This document shows positions 7,718 through 15,524 of a stretch of DNA of 64,000 bases, piece after piece. The DNA lies in contig JAUYAU010000012.1 of the NCBI GenBank assembly GCA_030693335.1, forward strand, positions 1-64,000, given 5' to 3'. The translations under genes were made by a program, and so were the position numbers. Positions within the stretch are counted from its first letter, which is position 1. Every line of letters starts with the position of its first letter. This DNA comes from Sulfuricurvum sp. Lineage in GTDB: Bacteria > Campylobacterota > Campylobacteria > Campylobacterales > Sulfurimonadaceae. The notes under the pieces were generated by a model that had not been told where the DNA came from, searched no databases, and worked only from the letters and a program-made list of their open reading frames with translations.

Positions 7718-9345
7718 AACTCGATCCCGTACTGCTTGATCTTATAGCCGATCTGGCGTGCGGTCATCCCAAGCAGTCGTGCCGCTTTTGTTTGTATTCC
7801 GTGGGAATCGATCAGGGCTTGGACAATGGACTCTTTTTCCAGTTCCAATAGAGTCTTTTTGGTCATAGGCGCATCACTAAGAACTTCTTTTAGAGGTGCA
7901 GGAGCAGTTGAAACATATACGGGTTGAGGCATTGCCACCATTTCAGGCTGCATGTAGAGTTTTTGATAGTTAAAGGGCAATACATGGCTTAACATTTCGG
8001 GAGCAATCTCACCATCAGGACAGATGAGGACAATACGTTCCATGGTATTTTGCAGTTCTCGTATGTTTCCAGGCCATGGATAGTCTAGCAGCAGTTCCAG
8101 TGCAGGCTTGGAGAAATGCATATTTTTACGATGCTGTTTCATGAACCGCTGTAGATAATGTTCGGTGAGCAGCTTAACATCTTCATAACGCTCACGTAGG
8201 GGGGGAAGGTTAATGGGAATAACATTGAGACGATAAAACAAATCTTCACGAAATTCTCCCTTTTGAACCATCTCTTCCAAATTTCGATTGGTTGCAGCAA
8301 CAAGACGCACATTGGTTTTTACTGTTTTACTACCCCCGACACGTTCAAATTCCTGCTCTTGCAAGATACGTAAAAGTTTCACTTGCAATGCTGGAGTTAT
8401 GTCTCCGATTTCATCAAGAAACAGTGTTCCTCCATCTGCGAGTTCAAATCGTCCTTTTCGCATCTCTTTTGCATCGGTAAAGGCCCCTTTTTCATGACCG
8501 AAAAGCTCGGATTCCAGCAGTGTCTCACTAATGGCAGCGCAATTTAGTTTTATGAATGGACCGTTTTGACGAAGGCTAAGGTTGTGGATTGCAGTGGCTA
8601 TAAGCTCTTTACCTGTTCCAGTCTCTCCGCGGATTAGAATCGTAGCATCAGCAGGAGCTACGGTATTTATCAAGCTAAACACTTGATTCATTTTGGTACT
8701 TTTACCAATGATATTCTCGAACTTGTACTCTTTTTGACTCTCTTCTTTGTAATAAGTTTTGAGTTCGGTGATGGATTCTTTTTCTTTAACAAGTTTTTGC
8801 TGTACTTTGAGGGATCCCATAAAAAGGGTCCCGACAATCGTAAGCATACGGACAACCTCGTCAAAATTCAGTGGGGAATTTTTACCGATATTAGCCGATA
8901 TTACTCCAGCAACTTCTTCATCTTGGGATAATGGTACTGCGACGTATGAAACCATTTGTGTAGATATATTTCCCATTTTATTGAGATAATTGATATTGTT
9001 ATGAATATTTTCAATAACGATTGGTTCACCGCTTGCAGCAGCGAGTCCTGTTGCCCCTTCGCCAAAGATATAGGTTGCCATTTTCTTTTGATAAGGCTCA
9101 AGGTCTATGGATATGAGTAACTCAAGCTCTTTGAGTCCATCCTTTCTTATAAACACGGCGCAACGTTCCAAATAGCCGTGTTGCTTGAGCTTGCGCATTG
9201 ATTTTTCAATACAGTCATGTATGTCGGTACTGCTTGTCAGTAAAAGAGCAATTTCATACAAAATATTTATTTCTTTGTATGCGAAAGTTAATGCACACGT
9301 TTGGCACTCTAAATTCGTTGGTATCTTTGCTTCATATGTCATCAT
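7714..9345 (-). CDS. nifA: NifA, sigma-54-dependent transcriptional activator
   Basis: NifA binds TGT-N10-ACA sites and remodels sigma-54 polymerase at nif promoters. In the roughly 543-residue product: GAF domain (about 30-180), AAA+ domain with Walker A GETGTGKE (about 240) and the sigma-contact GAFTDA, then YPWPGNIREL and a C-terminal Fis-type HTH (AARLLGMTARQIGYKIKQYG). Start 9345 follows AAAGG by 7 nt; an in-frame ATG at 9372 lacks one. The interdomain Cys motif of oxygen-sensitive rhizobial NifA is absent, but a CQTC pair lies close to the N-terminus. No nifL is visible. Confidence 0.92.
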   Translation of the reverse strand: MMTYEAKIPTNLECQTCALTFAYKEINILYEIALLLTSSTDIHDCIEKSMRKLKQHGYLERCAVFIRKDGLKELELLISIDLEPYQKKMATYIFGEGATGLAAASGEPIVIENIHNNINYLNKMGNISTQMVSYVAVPLSQDEEVAGVISANIGKNSPLNFDEVVRMLTIVGTLFMGSLKVQQKLVKEKESITELKTYYKEESQKEYKFENIIGKSTKMNQVFSLINTVAPADATILIRGETGTGKELIATAIHNLSLRQNGPFIKLNCAAISETLLESELFGHEKGAFTDAKEMRKGRFELADGGTLFLDEIGDITPALQVKLLRILQEQEFERVGGSKTVKTNVRLVAATNRNLEEMVQKGEFREDLFYRLNVIPINLPPLRERYEDVKLLTEHYLQRFMKQHRKNMHFSKPALELLLDYPWPGNIRELQNTMERIVLICPDGEIAPEMLSHVLPFNYQKLYMQPEMVAMPQPVYVSTAPAPLKEVLSDAPMTKKTLLELEKESIVQALIDSHGIQTKAARLLGMTARQIGYKIKQYGIEF

Positions 9346-9379
9346 AGGGTGACCTTTCAAATAAGGTGACATTATTGTA

Positions 9380-9416
9380 GTACATAATTAAGATTATTAT
9401 CACCATAAATATGTAC
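9380..9416. repeat. Inverted repeat in nifA-tpx intergenic region
   Basis: GTACATA (9380-9386) and TATGTAC (9410-9416) are perfect inverted copies 30 bp apart, centred between divergent nifA and tpx. They could be an operator for whatever controls nifA, or a chance AT-rich palindrome. Confidence 0.35.
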
Positions 9417-9433
9417 AAATAATAATCAGTTAA

Positions 9434-9448
9434 TAGAACTAAATTTGC
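9434..9448 (+). promoter_or_regulatory. Sigma-54-type promoter of tpx block
   Basis: TAGAAC-TAAAT-TTGC, followed by AC, matches the local -24/-12 motif. Transcription would start near 9460, about 20 nt before the tpx ATG. No perfect TGT-N10-ACA was found between it and nifA. Confidence 0.62.
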
Positions 9449-9480
9449 ACTTATAACAAAAATCACGACAAGGATTAAGG

Positions 9481-10029
9481 ATGCAAATTACAGTACATGG
9501 AGTTCCAACACCTTTGGAAGGTAAAGAGATGACAATTTGGCGTGAAGCACCGGCAGCACGTGTAACCGCTTTGGATGGCAGTCAAAATGTTATCGGCATG
9601 ATTGCTCCTACCGCACAGCTGCTTATCGCAATTCCATCGCTTAAAACCGAAGTATGTTCATTGGGGGCAAAAAAGTTCAATGAACTCATCAAACAGTTTA
9701 AAAAACTAAAAACGATCATGATTACAACAGATGATGCAGAGTTTGTCAACAATTTTGTAAGTACTGAATGCATTGATGTGGCTGATGTAGTCATCGATAC
9801 CAATCGAGATTTTGCAAAACGCTATGGATTATTGATCACGGAAGGAAAACTAAAAGACCGACTTGCTCGTGCAGTATTTGTTATTGATCAAGAGGGAATG
9901 ATCAGCTATAAAGAGGTTGTCCCTGAGATCACCGATGAAGTGGATTACGATAAATGCATCGAAGCGGTAGATAAAGCGGCTAATTTCAAGAAAAAAGGGC
10001 ATGAGCACGAAAATTGGATGAAAGTTTAA
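9481..10029 (+). CDS. tpx: Thiol peroxidase (Tpx-type peroxiredoxin), nif-associated
   Basis: An atypical 2-Cys peroxiredoxin that reduces peroxides. The 182-residue product follows the Tpx plan: HGVPTPLEGKEMTIW at the N-terminus, SLKTEVC with the presumed peroxidatic Cys59, resolving Cys97 in STECIDV, and ARAVFVIDQEG. The canonical Thr/Asp pattern before Cys59 is altered (SLKTEVC rather than SLDTxVC). First gene of a block behind a sigma-54-type promoter, so peroxide defence is tied to nitrogen fixation. A cysteine-less relative sits at 40587-41102. Confidence 0.85.
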   Translation: MQITVHGVPTPLEGKEMTIWREAPAARVTALDGSQNVIGMIAPTAQLLIAIPSLKTEVCSLGAKKFNELIKQFKKLKTIMITTDDAEFVNNFVSTECIDVADVVIDTNRDFAKRYGLLITEGKLKDRLARAVFVIDQEGMISYKEVVPEITDEVDYDKCIEAVDKAANFKKKGHEHENWMKV

Positions 10030-10044
10030 CGATAGGGGAATATC

Positions 10045-10479
10045 ATGGTAGAGCAATATTTGACATGGCTAAATGAGAATGGATTTACGGGTGAAAACCT
10101 GGAGGAGAAAGGATTTAACGGAAATACGCCATTACTTGTTGCTGCATTGCAAGGTAATGCGATGATGGTATCACGTTTGATTGATGCAGGTGCAAATTTG
10201 TATGCCGTGAATAACGATTTTAACGGAGTATTATTTAATGCAGCTTATGCAAATTCTCCCGAAATAATCCGTATGCTCATTGTTGCAGGTGCAGATGTGG
10301 ATGATACGAATGAAGAGGGGACAACCGCACTTATGTATGCAGCGTCAGCATCTCGTGCTCAATGTGTTGAAATGCTGCTATCGTTTAATGCAAATCCAAC
10401 ACTGCAAAACGTAGATGGGTATAGTGCTATAGAGCTAACCTGTGACCGTGATGTTTTTAGACAGCTTAGAAGTGCGTGA
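10045..10479 (+). CDS. Ankyrin-repeat protein
   Basis: A 144-residue protein made almost wholly of ankyrin repeats; units are visible as NGNTPLLVAALQGNAMMVSRLIDAG-like blocks starting around residues 25, 60 and 92. Ankyrin repeats mediate protein binding; no enzymatic domain is present. It lies 15 nt after tpx and overlaps the nitroreductase gene by 38 nt. It may tether a nitrogenase or redox protein. Partner unknown. Confidence 0.82.
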   Translation: MVEQYLTWLNENGFTGENLEEKGFNGNTPLLVAALQGNAMMVSRLIDAGANLYAVNNDFNGVLFNAAYANSPEIIRMLIVAGADVDDTNEEGTTALMYAASASRAQCVEMLLSFNANPTLQNVDGYSAIELTCDRDVFRQLRSA

Positions 10480-11683
10480 AAAAACGCTTCTGACTCCACT
10501 CAAGATTGCTCAAAGAACAACGTATTTAGAGTGGGATTCTCAACCGACACTTTTTAAACAATATCCTCATTTTTGTTATCGTATTTCACTGCATGATGTT
10601 TCAGCCTTATCATGGTTATCGCATTTGCGATGCATTACCACACTGCGTACGGTTTCCCAAAAGCCTTATTATCAACTCAATGTTCCCTCGGCCGGTAACC
10701 TGCACCCGTTGGAAATATATGTGCAAGTACGTAATGTCTCTGGAGTATTGTGCGGTATCTATCATCTTGATACACTGTCTGAGCAACTCGTGTTAATACA
10801 GGAGATCGAGGATGACGGTGTGGAATCGTATATGGGTATTACAAAACGCTTTAACGGTTTTATGGTGATGATGTCGATAGTTCCTTTTCGATCTTCGTGG
10901 AAATATGGATTACGTGCATGGCGTTACTGTTATCTTGACCTTGGACATCAAATTGGTGTGCTCAATGCTACGGTGCGACATTTTGGGCTAGAGCTGACAA
11001 AAATGTCGCATTGTGATACCGATAGGTTAAATCTGAATATGGGCATGGGCGATGATGAATACATTACCGCTGTGTATGGAGTCGGAACAGTGGGAAATCG
11101 CCCTGTAAAAGAGTTAAAAAATGCATTCATGAACGTTGCCCCTACGAATTACACGATGAAAGATATCGCATTGGCAGAGAGTATAAAAAATAACCCCGCA
11201 TATTTGGATAACCATGATGTGTCACAATGGAGTGATTATCTTGGTATAAATCGCAATAGACGCAGTGCAAGAGAGTTTTTTGCATCAAATATGAATGACC
11301 GTATCATGGCTGAATTATTAGAGTTATCTGTTCCTAAGTCCCTTGAAGTTGTTGCTGTTGTTTTGCAGGCACACGCTATGCATCTGGGTATGTATCGAAA
11401 TGGTATGTTCTCTATGGGTGGAAATTATCGTGATGAGGTCGTTCAGCTGTTGTTGGGGCAGCGCTTTATTGCAGGTGCAAATATGGTGTTTTTAATTTAT
11501 GCACAAAAATTTACAGCGCACTCCCATATAGAAGCAGGTATTTATACTCAGGATATTTATCTGACGTGTGAACATTTTGGGGTTGGATGTAGTGGTATTG
11601 GAGCTTTTTATGACGATGAAGGTTCCAAGTGGTCTAATAATCCATTGCTGTATGCAGTGGCTGTAGGAGGAAAAACAGGATGA
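10442..11683 (+). CDS. SagB/ThcOx-type nitroreductase family protein
   Basis: A 413-residue protein with the flavin-dependent nitroreductase fold, SagB-type: the N-half has NVPSAGNLHPLEIYV (about 80) and YCYLDLGHQIG, and the C-half repeats the pattern with NRNRRSAREF and CEHFGVGCSGIGAFYDDE. It appears to hold two nitroreductase-like lobes. SagB enzymes oxidise azolines in peptide maturation, but no cyclodehydratase is present here, so another FMN redox job is likelier. The GTG at 10442 is used; an ATG at 10451 is an alternative. Translationally coupled to the ankyrin gene. Confidence 0.75.
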   Translation: MTVMFLDSLEVREKTLLTPLKIAQRTTYLEWDSQPTLFKQYPHFCYRISLHDVSALSWLSHLRCITTLRTVSQKPYYQLNVPSAGNLHPLEIYVQVRNVSGVLCGIYHLDTLSEQLVLIQEIEDDGVESYMGITKRFNGFMVMMSIVPFRSSWKYGLRAWRYCYLDLGHQIGVLNATVRHFGLELTKMSHCDTDRLNLNMGMGDDEYITAVYGVGTVGNRPVKELKNAFMNVAPTNYTMKDIALAESIKNNPAYLDNHDVSQWSDYLGINRNRRSAREFFASNMNDRIMAELLELSVPKSLEVVAVVLQAHAMHLGMYRNGMFSMGGNYRDEVVQLLLGQRFIAGANMVFLIYAQKFTAHSHIEAGIYTQDIYLTCEHFGVGCSGIGAFYDDEGSKWSNNPLLYAVAVGGKTG

Positions 11684-11997
11684 ATGAAATCGATAAAGCG
11701 CATGAAATATTGGCGATATACCGTTTTTATAAAATGGATGGAAAGTTATACCATTACGATGAAGACGACCGTTTGGATGAGTTGTTTGATGCAGTTATCA
11801 TGGCCATTAACGATTGCGGTATACTCAAACCCCTTTTGCCAAAAGAGGAGTTTGTGGTTCCGTGCAAAGGACTGTTAAATCAGGAAAAAGCATGGCTTCA
11901 ACGTTTTGAACATCAAGATACGCGCGCTTTTTTTCTAAGCGACATATATGATTTTTTACGACTATTTACAGGACCCACGCAACTACGAGTAGGGTAG
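11680..11997 (+). CDS. Hypothetical protein in tpx block
   Basis: A 105-residue soluble protein, acidic in the first half (HYDEDDRLDELFD) with a C-terminal SDIYDFLRLF segment. Start and upstream stop overlap (ATGA), so it belongs to the tpx-ankyrin-nitroreductase operon. No domain recognised. Cys62 is its only cysteine. Probably an accessory protein of nitrogen fixation by context only. Confidence 0.6.
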   Translation: MNEIDKAHEILAIYRFYKMDGKLYHYDEDDRLDELFDAVIMAINDCGILKPLLPKEEFVVPCKGLLNQEKAWLQRFEHQDTRAFFLSDIYDFLRLFTGPTQLRVG

Positions 11998-11998
11998 C

Positions 11999-12013
11999 TC
12001 GAATAACTTATGC
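11999..12013 (+). promoter_or_regulatory. Possible sigma-54-type promoter before flavodiiron gene
   Basis: TCGAAT-AACTT-ATGC, followed by AT, fits the local motif with one change in the -24 block. Transcription would begin about 12025, 23 nt before the next ATG. Weaker than the nifH, nifU or nifB sites. Confidence 0.45.
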
Positions 12014-12047
12014 ATTGGTATCATAAAAAGAGTATGCAAGGACACTA

Positions 12048-13277
12048 ATGCTTCCCGCGATAGTTGAGATCAAAAGTGGTGTATATTTTACCGGTGCATT
12101 TGACCCGAAAATCCGTACCTTTGATATTATTATGAAAACGGCCAATGGTAGCTCATACAACAGTTATGTTGTGCGCGGATCGCAGGGGGTTGCGGTCATG
12201 GATACCGTAAAAAAAGAGTTTTCGGACGATTTTTTTACGAGATTAGAGCGTGTATGCAGTTATGACGAAATTCACTATATCGTATTGCATCATTTGGAGC
12301 CTGATCACTCTGGTGCATTGATTGAACTGATGAAACGTGCACCGCAGGCAAAGCTCATTATTTCCGGGCGTGCGGTAATGATGCTCAAAGGGATTGTAAA
12401 AGCGGATATCCCTTATGAAATAGCCACAACCGGAAAAATTATCTCGCTAGGCGATAAAACGATAGAATTTTTGATGACGCCATTTTTACACTGGCCCGAT
12501 ACGATGAGCAGTTACCTGCATGAAGAGAAGCTGTTATTTAGCGGAGATGTATTTGGCAGTCACTACTACGATGAACGTCTTTTCGACGATAAAGTCGGCG
12601 ATTTTATGTATGCGTTTCAATATTACTATGATCATATCATGCGCCCATTTAAACAGCATGTACTTAACGCGCTAGAGCTTTATCGCAAATTTGATATCGA
12701 CATTATCGCACCCTTGCACGGACCTATTTTGCGTACAAATCCAATGAGTTATATTGAAAAATACGCATTGTGGAGCTCCCAGTCAAAATTTCGAAAAAAT
12801 GTACTTGGAATGAAAATGCTTTCGGTATTTTATATTTCCAGCTATGACAATACCCATAAAATGGCCGAAAAAGTGACGGAAGGTGCCGATAGTGTCGGGG
12901 GAATTCGGGCGAGTATGTATGATCTTTCATCGCTGGATGAAAGCAATATGATCGATTTGCTTGAAGAGTCTGATGCGATTATGATCGGTTCACCAACCAT
13001 CAATGGAGATGCTGTTAAACCTGCATGGGATCTACTGTCATGCATGGCGTTCTTGGAGAGTGCTGGAAAGATTGGAGCGACCTTTGGTTCATATGGTTGG
13101 ACGGGAGAAGCTCCCGAGATGCTGCATGAACGGCTGCGCGGACTAAAATTCCGTGTCCCTATTAAACCGTTAAAAATCAAACTAATACCTACGGATGATG
13201 AACTTAATGAATGTTTCGGATTTGGTCAAGAGATTGCTGAAATTGCTATGGGTAAAATGATTGAAATGGATTTGTAA
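12048..13277 (+). CDS. fprA: Flavodiiron protein (A-type flavoprotein, FprA-like)
   Basis: Flavodiiron proteins reduce O2 to water or NO to N2O. The 409-residue product has the metallo-beta-lactamase-like diiron domain with the ligand motif HHLEPDH (about residue 82), later LHWPDT, GDVFG and PLHGP, then a C-terminal flavodoxin domain (from about 260, SSYDNTHKMAEK). No rubredoxin domain is fused. Placed between the tpx block and nifQ; flavodiiron genes occur in nif clusters of other diazotrophs, where O2 scavenging is the likely job. A weak sigma-54-type site precedes it. Confidence 0.9.
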   Translation: MLPAIVEIKSGVYFTGAFDPKIRTFDIIMKTANGSSYNSYVVRGSQGVAVMDTVKKEFSDDFFTRLERVCSYDEIHYIVLHHLEPDHSGALIELMKRAPQAKLIISGRAVMMLKGIVKADIPYEIATTGKIISLGDKTIEFLMTPFLHWPDTMSSYLHEEKLLFSGDVFGSHYYDERLFDDKVGDFMYAFQYYYDHIMRPFKQHVLNALELYRKFDIDIIAPLHGPILRTNPMSYIEKYALWSSQSKFRKNVLGMKMLSVFYISSYDNTHKMAEKVTEGADSVGGIRASMYDLSSLDESNMIDLLEESDAIMIGSPTINGDAVKPAWDLLSCMAFLESAGKIGATFGSYGWTGEAPEMLHERLRGLKFRVPIKPLKIKLIPTDDELNECFGFGQEIAEIAMGKMIEMDL

Positions 13278-13335
13278 TTAATAATCTTAGTATGAAATAT
13301 GCATTTACTGTAGCAGTTTACTTGGAGTAATTGCT

Positions 13336-13671
13336 ATGAGAAATAAAGAACATGACATTATGTTTCATGAGATCGACAGTTATCTTAAAAAATACGCTGT
13401 AGATGAAGAAGCACGCTATTGCATCGCCCCATTAATCGCCCTTAAATCATTGGAGATGAATCATCTGTATCAGGATCTTGGATTTAAAAGCCGTACTCAA
13501 ATGGGTGCGTATATGGCAAAGCATTTTCCTAAATTGGCACAGATTAAACCTAAAGATAAATTGTGGAAAAAATTTCTCTATGACGCAATCGGTAAAGTAG
13601 CACCGGCATGCGCTTCATGTAATGATCAAGAACACTGTTTTACGTGTATAATCGCTGAGGCATCTGCGTGA
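13336..13671 (+). CDS. nifQ: Short NifQ-like protein
   Basis: NifQ carries a Mo-Fe-S cluster and supplies molybdenum for FeMo-cofactor. This 111-residue protein aligns with the C-terminal part of NifQ: LYQDLGFKSR, HFPKLA, KDKLWKKFLYD, then Cys residues near the end. Known NifQ is roughly 170-190 residues, so the N-terminal half is missing. The Cys pattern is C-X2-C-X5-C-X2-C instead of C-X4-C-X2-C-X5-C: the first Cys is absent and one is added at the end. Overlaps the moxR start by 4 nt. Confidence 0.75.
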   Translation: MRNKEHDIMFHEIDSYLKKYAVDEEARYCIAPLIALKSLEMNHLYQDLGFKSRTQMGAYMAKHFPKLAQIKPKDKLWKKFLYDAIGKVAPACASCNDQEHCFTCIIAEASA

Positions 13672-14681
13672 AGACACCCTCGATTACAACAACTGACCTT
13701 TACACGCATCTGGATACACTGATCAATACAGACATACCTGTTTTCATACACGGCTCTCCCGGGATAGGTAAATCCTACATTGTAGCCGACATTGCTGCTA
13801 AGCACGGGCTTGAGTTGGTAGATGTACGATTATCACAAATGGACCCTGTAGATTTACGCGGTGTACCCGCAATTCGCAACGAACAGACCGTATGGATGGC
13901 ACCTGTCTTTTTCCCAAAAGACCCTGATTCAAGCGGTATATTGTTTCTCGATGAACTGAACTCTGCGCCCCCATCAGTACAAGCGGCAATCTATCAGCTG
14001 GTACTGGATCGTAAAATGGGAGAGTATGAACTGCCGCGCGGATGGCGTATCCTCTGTGCAGGGAACCGTATCAGTGATCGCGGTGTCGTATTTCGTTTGC
14101 CCACACCACTGGCAAACCGAATGGTCCATTTGAGTGTGGAAGCACGGTTTGAGGATTTTAAACTCTTTGCGATACGAGAGGGTCTTCATCCGTTTGTCAT
14201 TGGATTTTTGAGTTTTCGCCCCGATTTATTGACATCTGAACCCGTTAGTGAAGATGACAGCAATCCGGCATTTGCAACCCCTAGAAGCTACCATATGCTG
14301 TCGAATATTCTCAAGCATAATGACAACACATCTGCTATCGCTCCTATTGTATACGGACTTATCGGATACGGGGCAGGGATAGAGTTTTTGTCGTATGTAA
14401 AGGTGTATGAAAAACTCCCTGATGTTGGAGCTATCTACGCAGGAGAGTATCCGCAAGTTGACCGCAGTGAGCCTGCATTGTTGTATGCGTTGGTATCTGC
14501 ATTGGTAGAGTTGTATCGCGGCAGTTCACAGCAAACAGAGCATCTCTTTGGTTTTTCCCAAAAACTTCCCACTGAGTTTGGAGTGATGCTGATCAAAGAT
14601 GTAATTGTGAAAGATGAGAGTATTGCATTAAGTCCAATGTTTGATGAATGGATTGGGCGGTATGGCGACTATATCCTTTGA
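13668..14681 (+). CDS. MoxR-type AAA+ ATPase, copy 1
   Basis: A 337-residue MoxR-family AAA+ ATPase. Walker A is GSPGIGKS (about 30), Walker B is ILFLDELN (about 90), sensor/arginine region is AGNRISDRG and RLPTPLANRM. MoxR ATPases work with a VWA partner to insert metals or activate enzymes (NorQ/NorD, CbbQ/CbbO, RavA/ViaA). Overlaps nifQ by 4 nt. The VWA partner lies at 15518, separated by an inserted toxin-antitoxin segment. Its paralogue is at 28000-28995. Confidence 0.88.
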   Translation: MKTPSITTTDLYTHLDTLINTDIPVFIHGSPGIGKSYIVADIAAKHGLELVDVRLSQMDPVDLRGVPAIRNEQTVWMAPVFFPKDPDSSGILFLDELNSAPPSVQAAIYQLVLDRKMGEYELPRGWRILCAGNRISDRGVVFRLPTPLANRMVHLSVEARFEDFKLFAIREGLHPFVIGFLSFRPDLLTSEPVSEDDSNPAFATPRSYHMLSNILKHNDNTSAIAPIVYGLIGYGAGIEFLSYVKVYEKLPDVGAIYAGEYPQVDRSEPALLYALVSALVELYRGSSQQTEHLFGFSQKLPTEFGVMLIKDVIVKDESIALSPMFDEWIGRYGDYIL

Positions 14682-14684
14682 AAC
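14678..14684 (+). repeat. Direct repeat TTGAAAC, left copy
   Basis: TTGAAAC overlaps the moxR stop codon (TGA 14679-14681). The same 7 nt recur at 15518-15524, where TTG is the start of the VWA gene. Removing one copy and everything between would fuse stop and start as TTGA, a normal operon overlap, suggesting the interval is an insertion. Confidence 0.5.
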
Positions 14685-14843
14685 AGTGTAAATCCACCAA
14701 ATTGGCTTCGGTGATAGCTTTTTGAAATTCTAAATTGGTAGTGTCACCACTGGATAAGTAATTTCCGCTTGATAAGCCTAAACCGATTGAGAGCATAGTG
14801 AAAATTTTTACATCAAAATTGATTTTGGATAAAAATATTTTAG
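14685..14843. other. Non-coding left part of inserted segment
   Basis: No convincing gene. The minus strand is open here and could encode a fragment with a GLGLSSGNYLSSGDTT stretch, but it has no recognised homologue, no ribosome binding site and runs antisense into moxR. It may be the remnant of a gene carried in with the toxin-antitoxin pair. Confidence 0.3.
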
Positions 14844-15113
14844 CTAAATTTTCAATTCTACTTTTCCATTCGCATAGTTATGAATCAGTGCTTGGATGAT
14901 ATTTTGATATGAGATACCAATGTCTTTTGCACGTTGTTTGACAAAATCCAAATCAGATTGTTTCATGTTGATGGTGATTTGCTTTTTTTGTTTGAGATAA
15001 TCGAGTGTATTAGTTGCCATTGTTTTTATTTTTTCATTATCAAAGGCAATACTCTCAACCTCTTCGTGCTCAATTGCATCCAGTAATTTCAGTTCGTCTG
15101 TATCGTATTTCAT
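14844..15113 (-). CDS. Ribbon-helix-helix antitoxin (BrnA/CopG-like)
   Basis: An 89-residue protein whose C-terminal half, QITINMKQSDLDFVKQRAKDIGISYQNIIQALIH in outline, is a ribbon-helix-helix DNA-binding fold of CopG/BrnA type. It follows the toxin gene with a 4-nt overlap, the usual BrnT-BrnA order. It would neutralise the toxin and repress the pair. The pair lies on the strand opposite to moxR/VWA. Confidence 0.75.
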   Translation of the reverse strand: MKYDTDELKLLDAIEHEEVESIAFDNEKIKTMATNTLDYLKQKKQITINMKQSDLDFVKQRAKDIGISYQNIIQALIHNYANGKVELKI

Positions 15114-15382
15114 GACACATCTCCTTTGTGTTGTTTATGTAATTTTCGGCTAGGGATGATGTTTTTGAGAAAAACATCATCACCATCTATCACATAAGGG
15201 ATATAATGAACATATCCACCTATTGATATGACATAGATGTATTGGTTTGGATACTTATCCTCAAGTGGATGCTTGTAGTGGTCAAGGACACCATTTTTAG
15301 ATAATAATTCCACAACCTCTTCAAAACTATAACCACGAGTTGCTTTTAAGATGCTATTTTTATCCTCATTCCATCTATACAT
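15110..15382 (-). CDS. BrnT-like toxin
   Basis: A 90-residue protein with the BrnT/DUF497 layout: YRWNEDKNSILKATRG at the start, SFEEVVELL, and a C-terminal basic IIPSRKLHKQHKGD stretch. BrnT toxins are RNA-cleaving. Start 15382 is preferred because GGAAG lies 5 nt upstream; an in-frame ATG at 15418 has none. Divergent from canonical BrnT in the middle, so the family call is moderate. Sits inside a segment that interrupts the moxR-VWA operon. Confidence 0.6.
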   Translation of the reverse strand: MYRWNEDKNSILKATRGYSFEEVVELLSKNGVLDHYKHPLEDKYPNQYIYVISIGGYVHYIPYVIDGDDVFLKNIIPSRKLHKQHKGDVS

Positions 15383-15517
15383 ACACTTCCTTTTCCATAT
15401 ATAAGCATTATATTTCATCTATATTAAATGTAAAATTAAAAAAATGTGTAGTGGTTCATATTTTAGCAAAAATCATATTTTCCTATAGGACACATAGCAC
15501 AAAAGTTGCAATCATAG

Positions 15518-15524
15518 TTGAAAC
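15518..15524 (+). repeat. Direct repeat TTGAAAC, right copy
   Basis: Second copy of the 7-nt repeat described at 14678. Its TTG serves as the start codon of the VWA gene. Confidence 0.5.

Noticed and set aside
14593-14880. Minus-strand open frame with GLGLSSGNY
   Set aside because: No ribosome binding site, antisense to moxR and overlapping the antitoxin end; no family recognised. Kept only as possible remnant.
15495-15509. TAGCAC-AAAAG-TTGC before the VWA gene, a good sigma-54 match
   Set aside because: It would start transcription at about 15521, after the TTG start codon supported by alignment with the second VWA protein. It may be chance or an end of the inserted segment.
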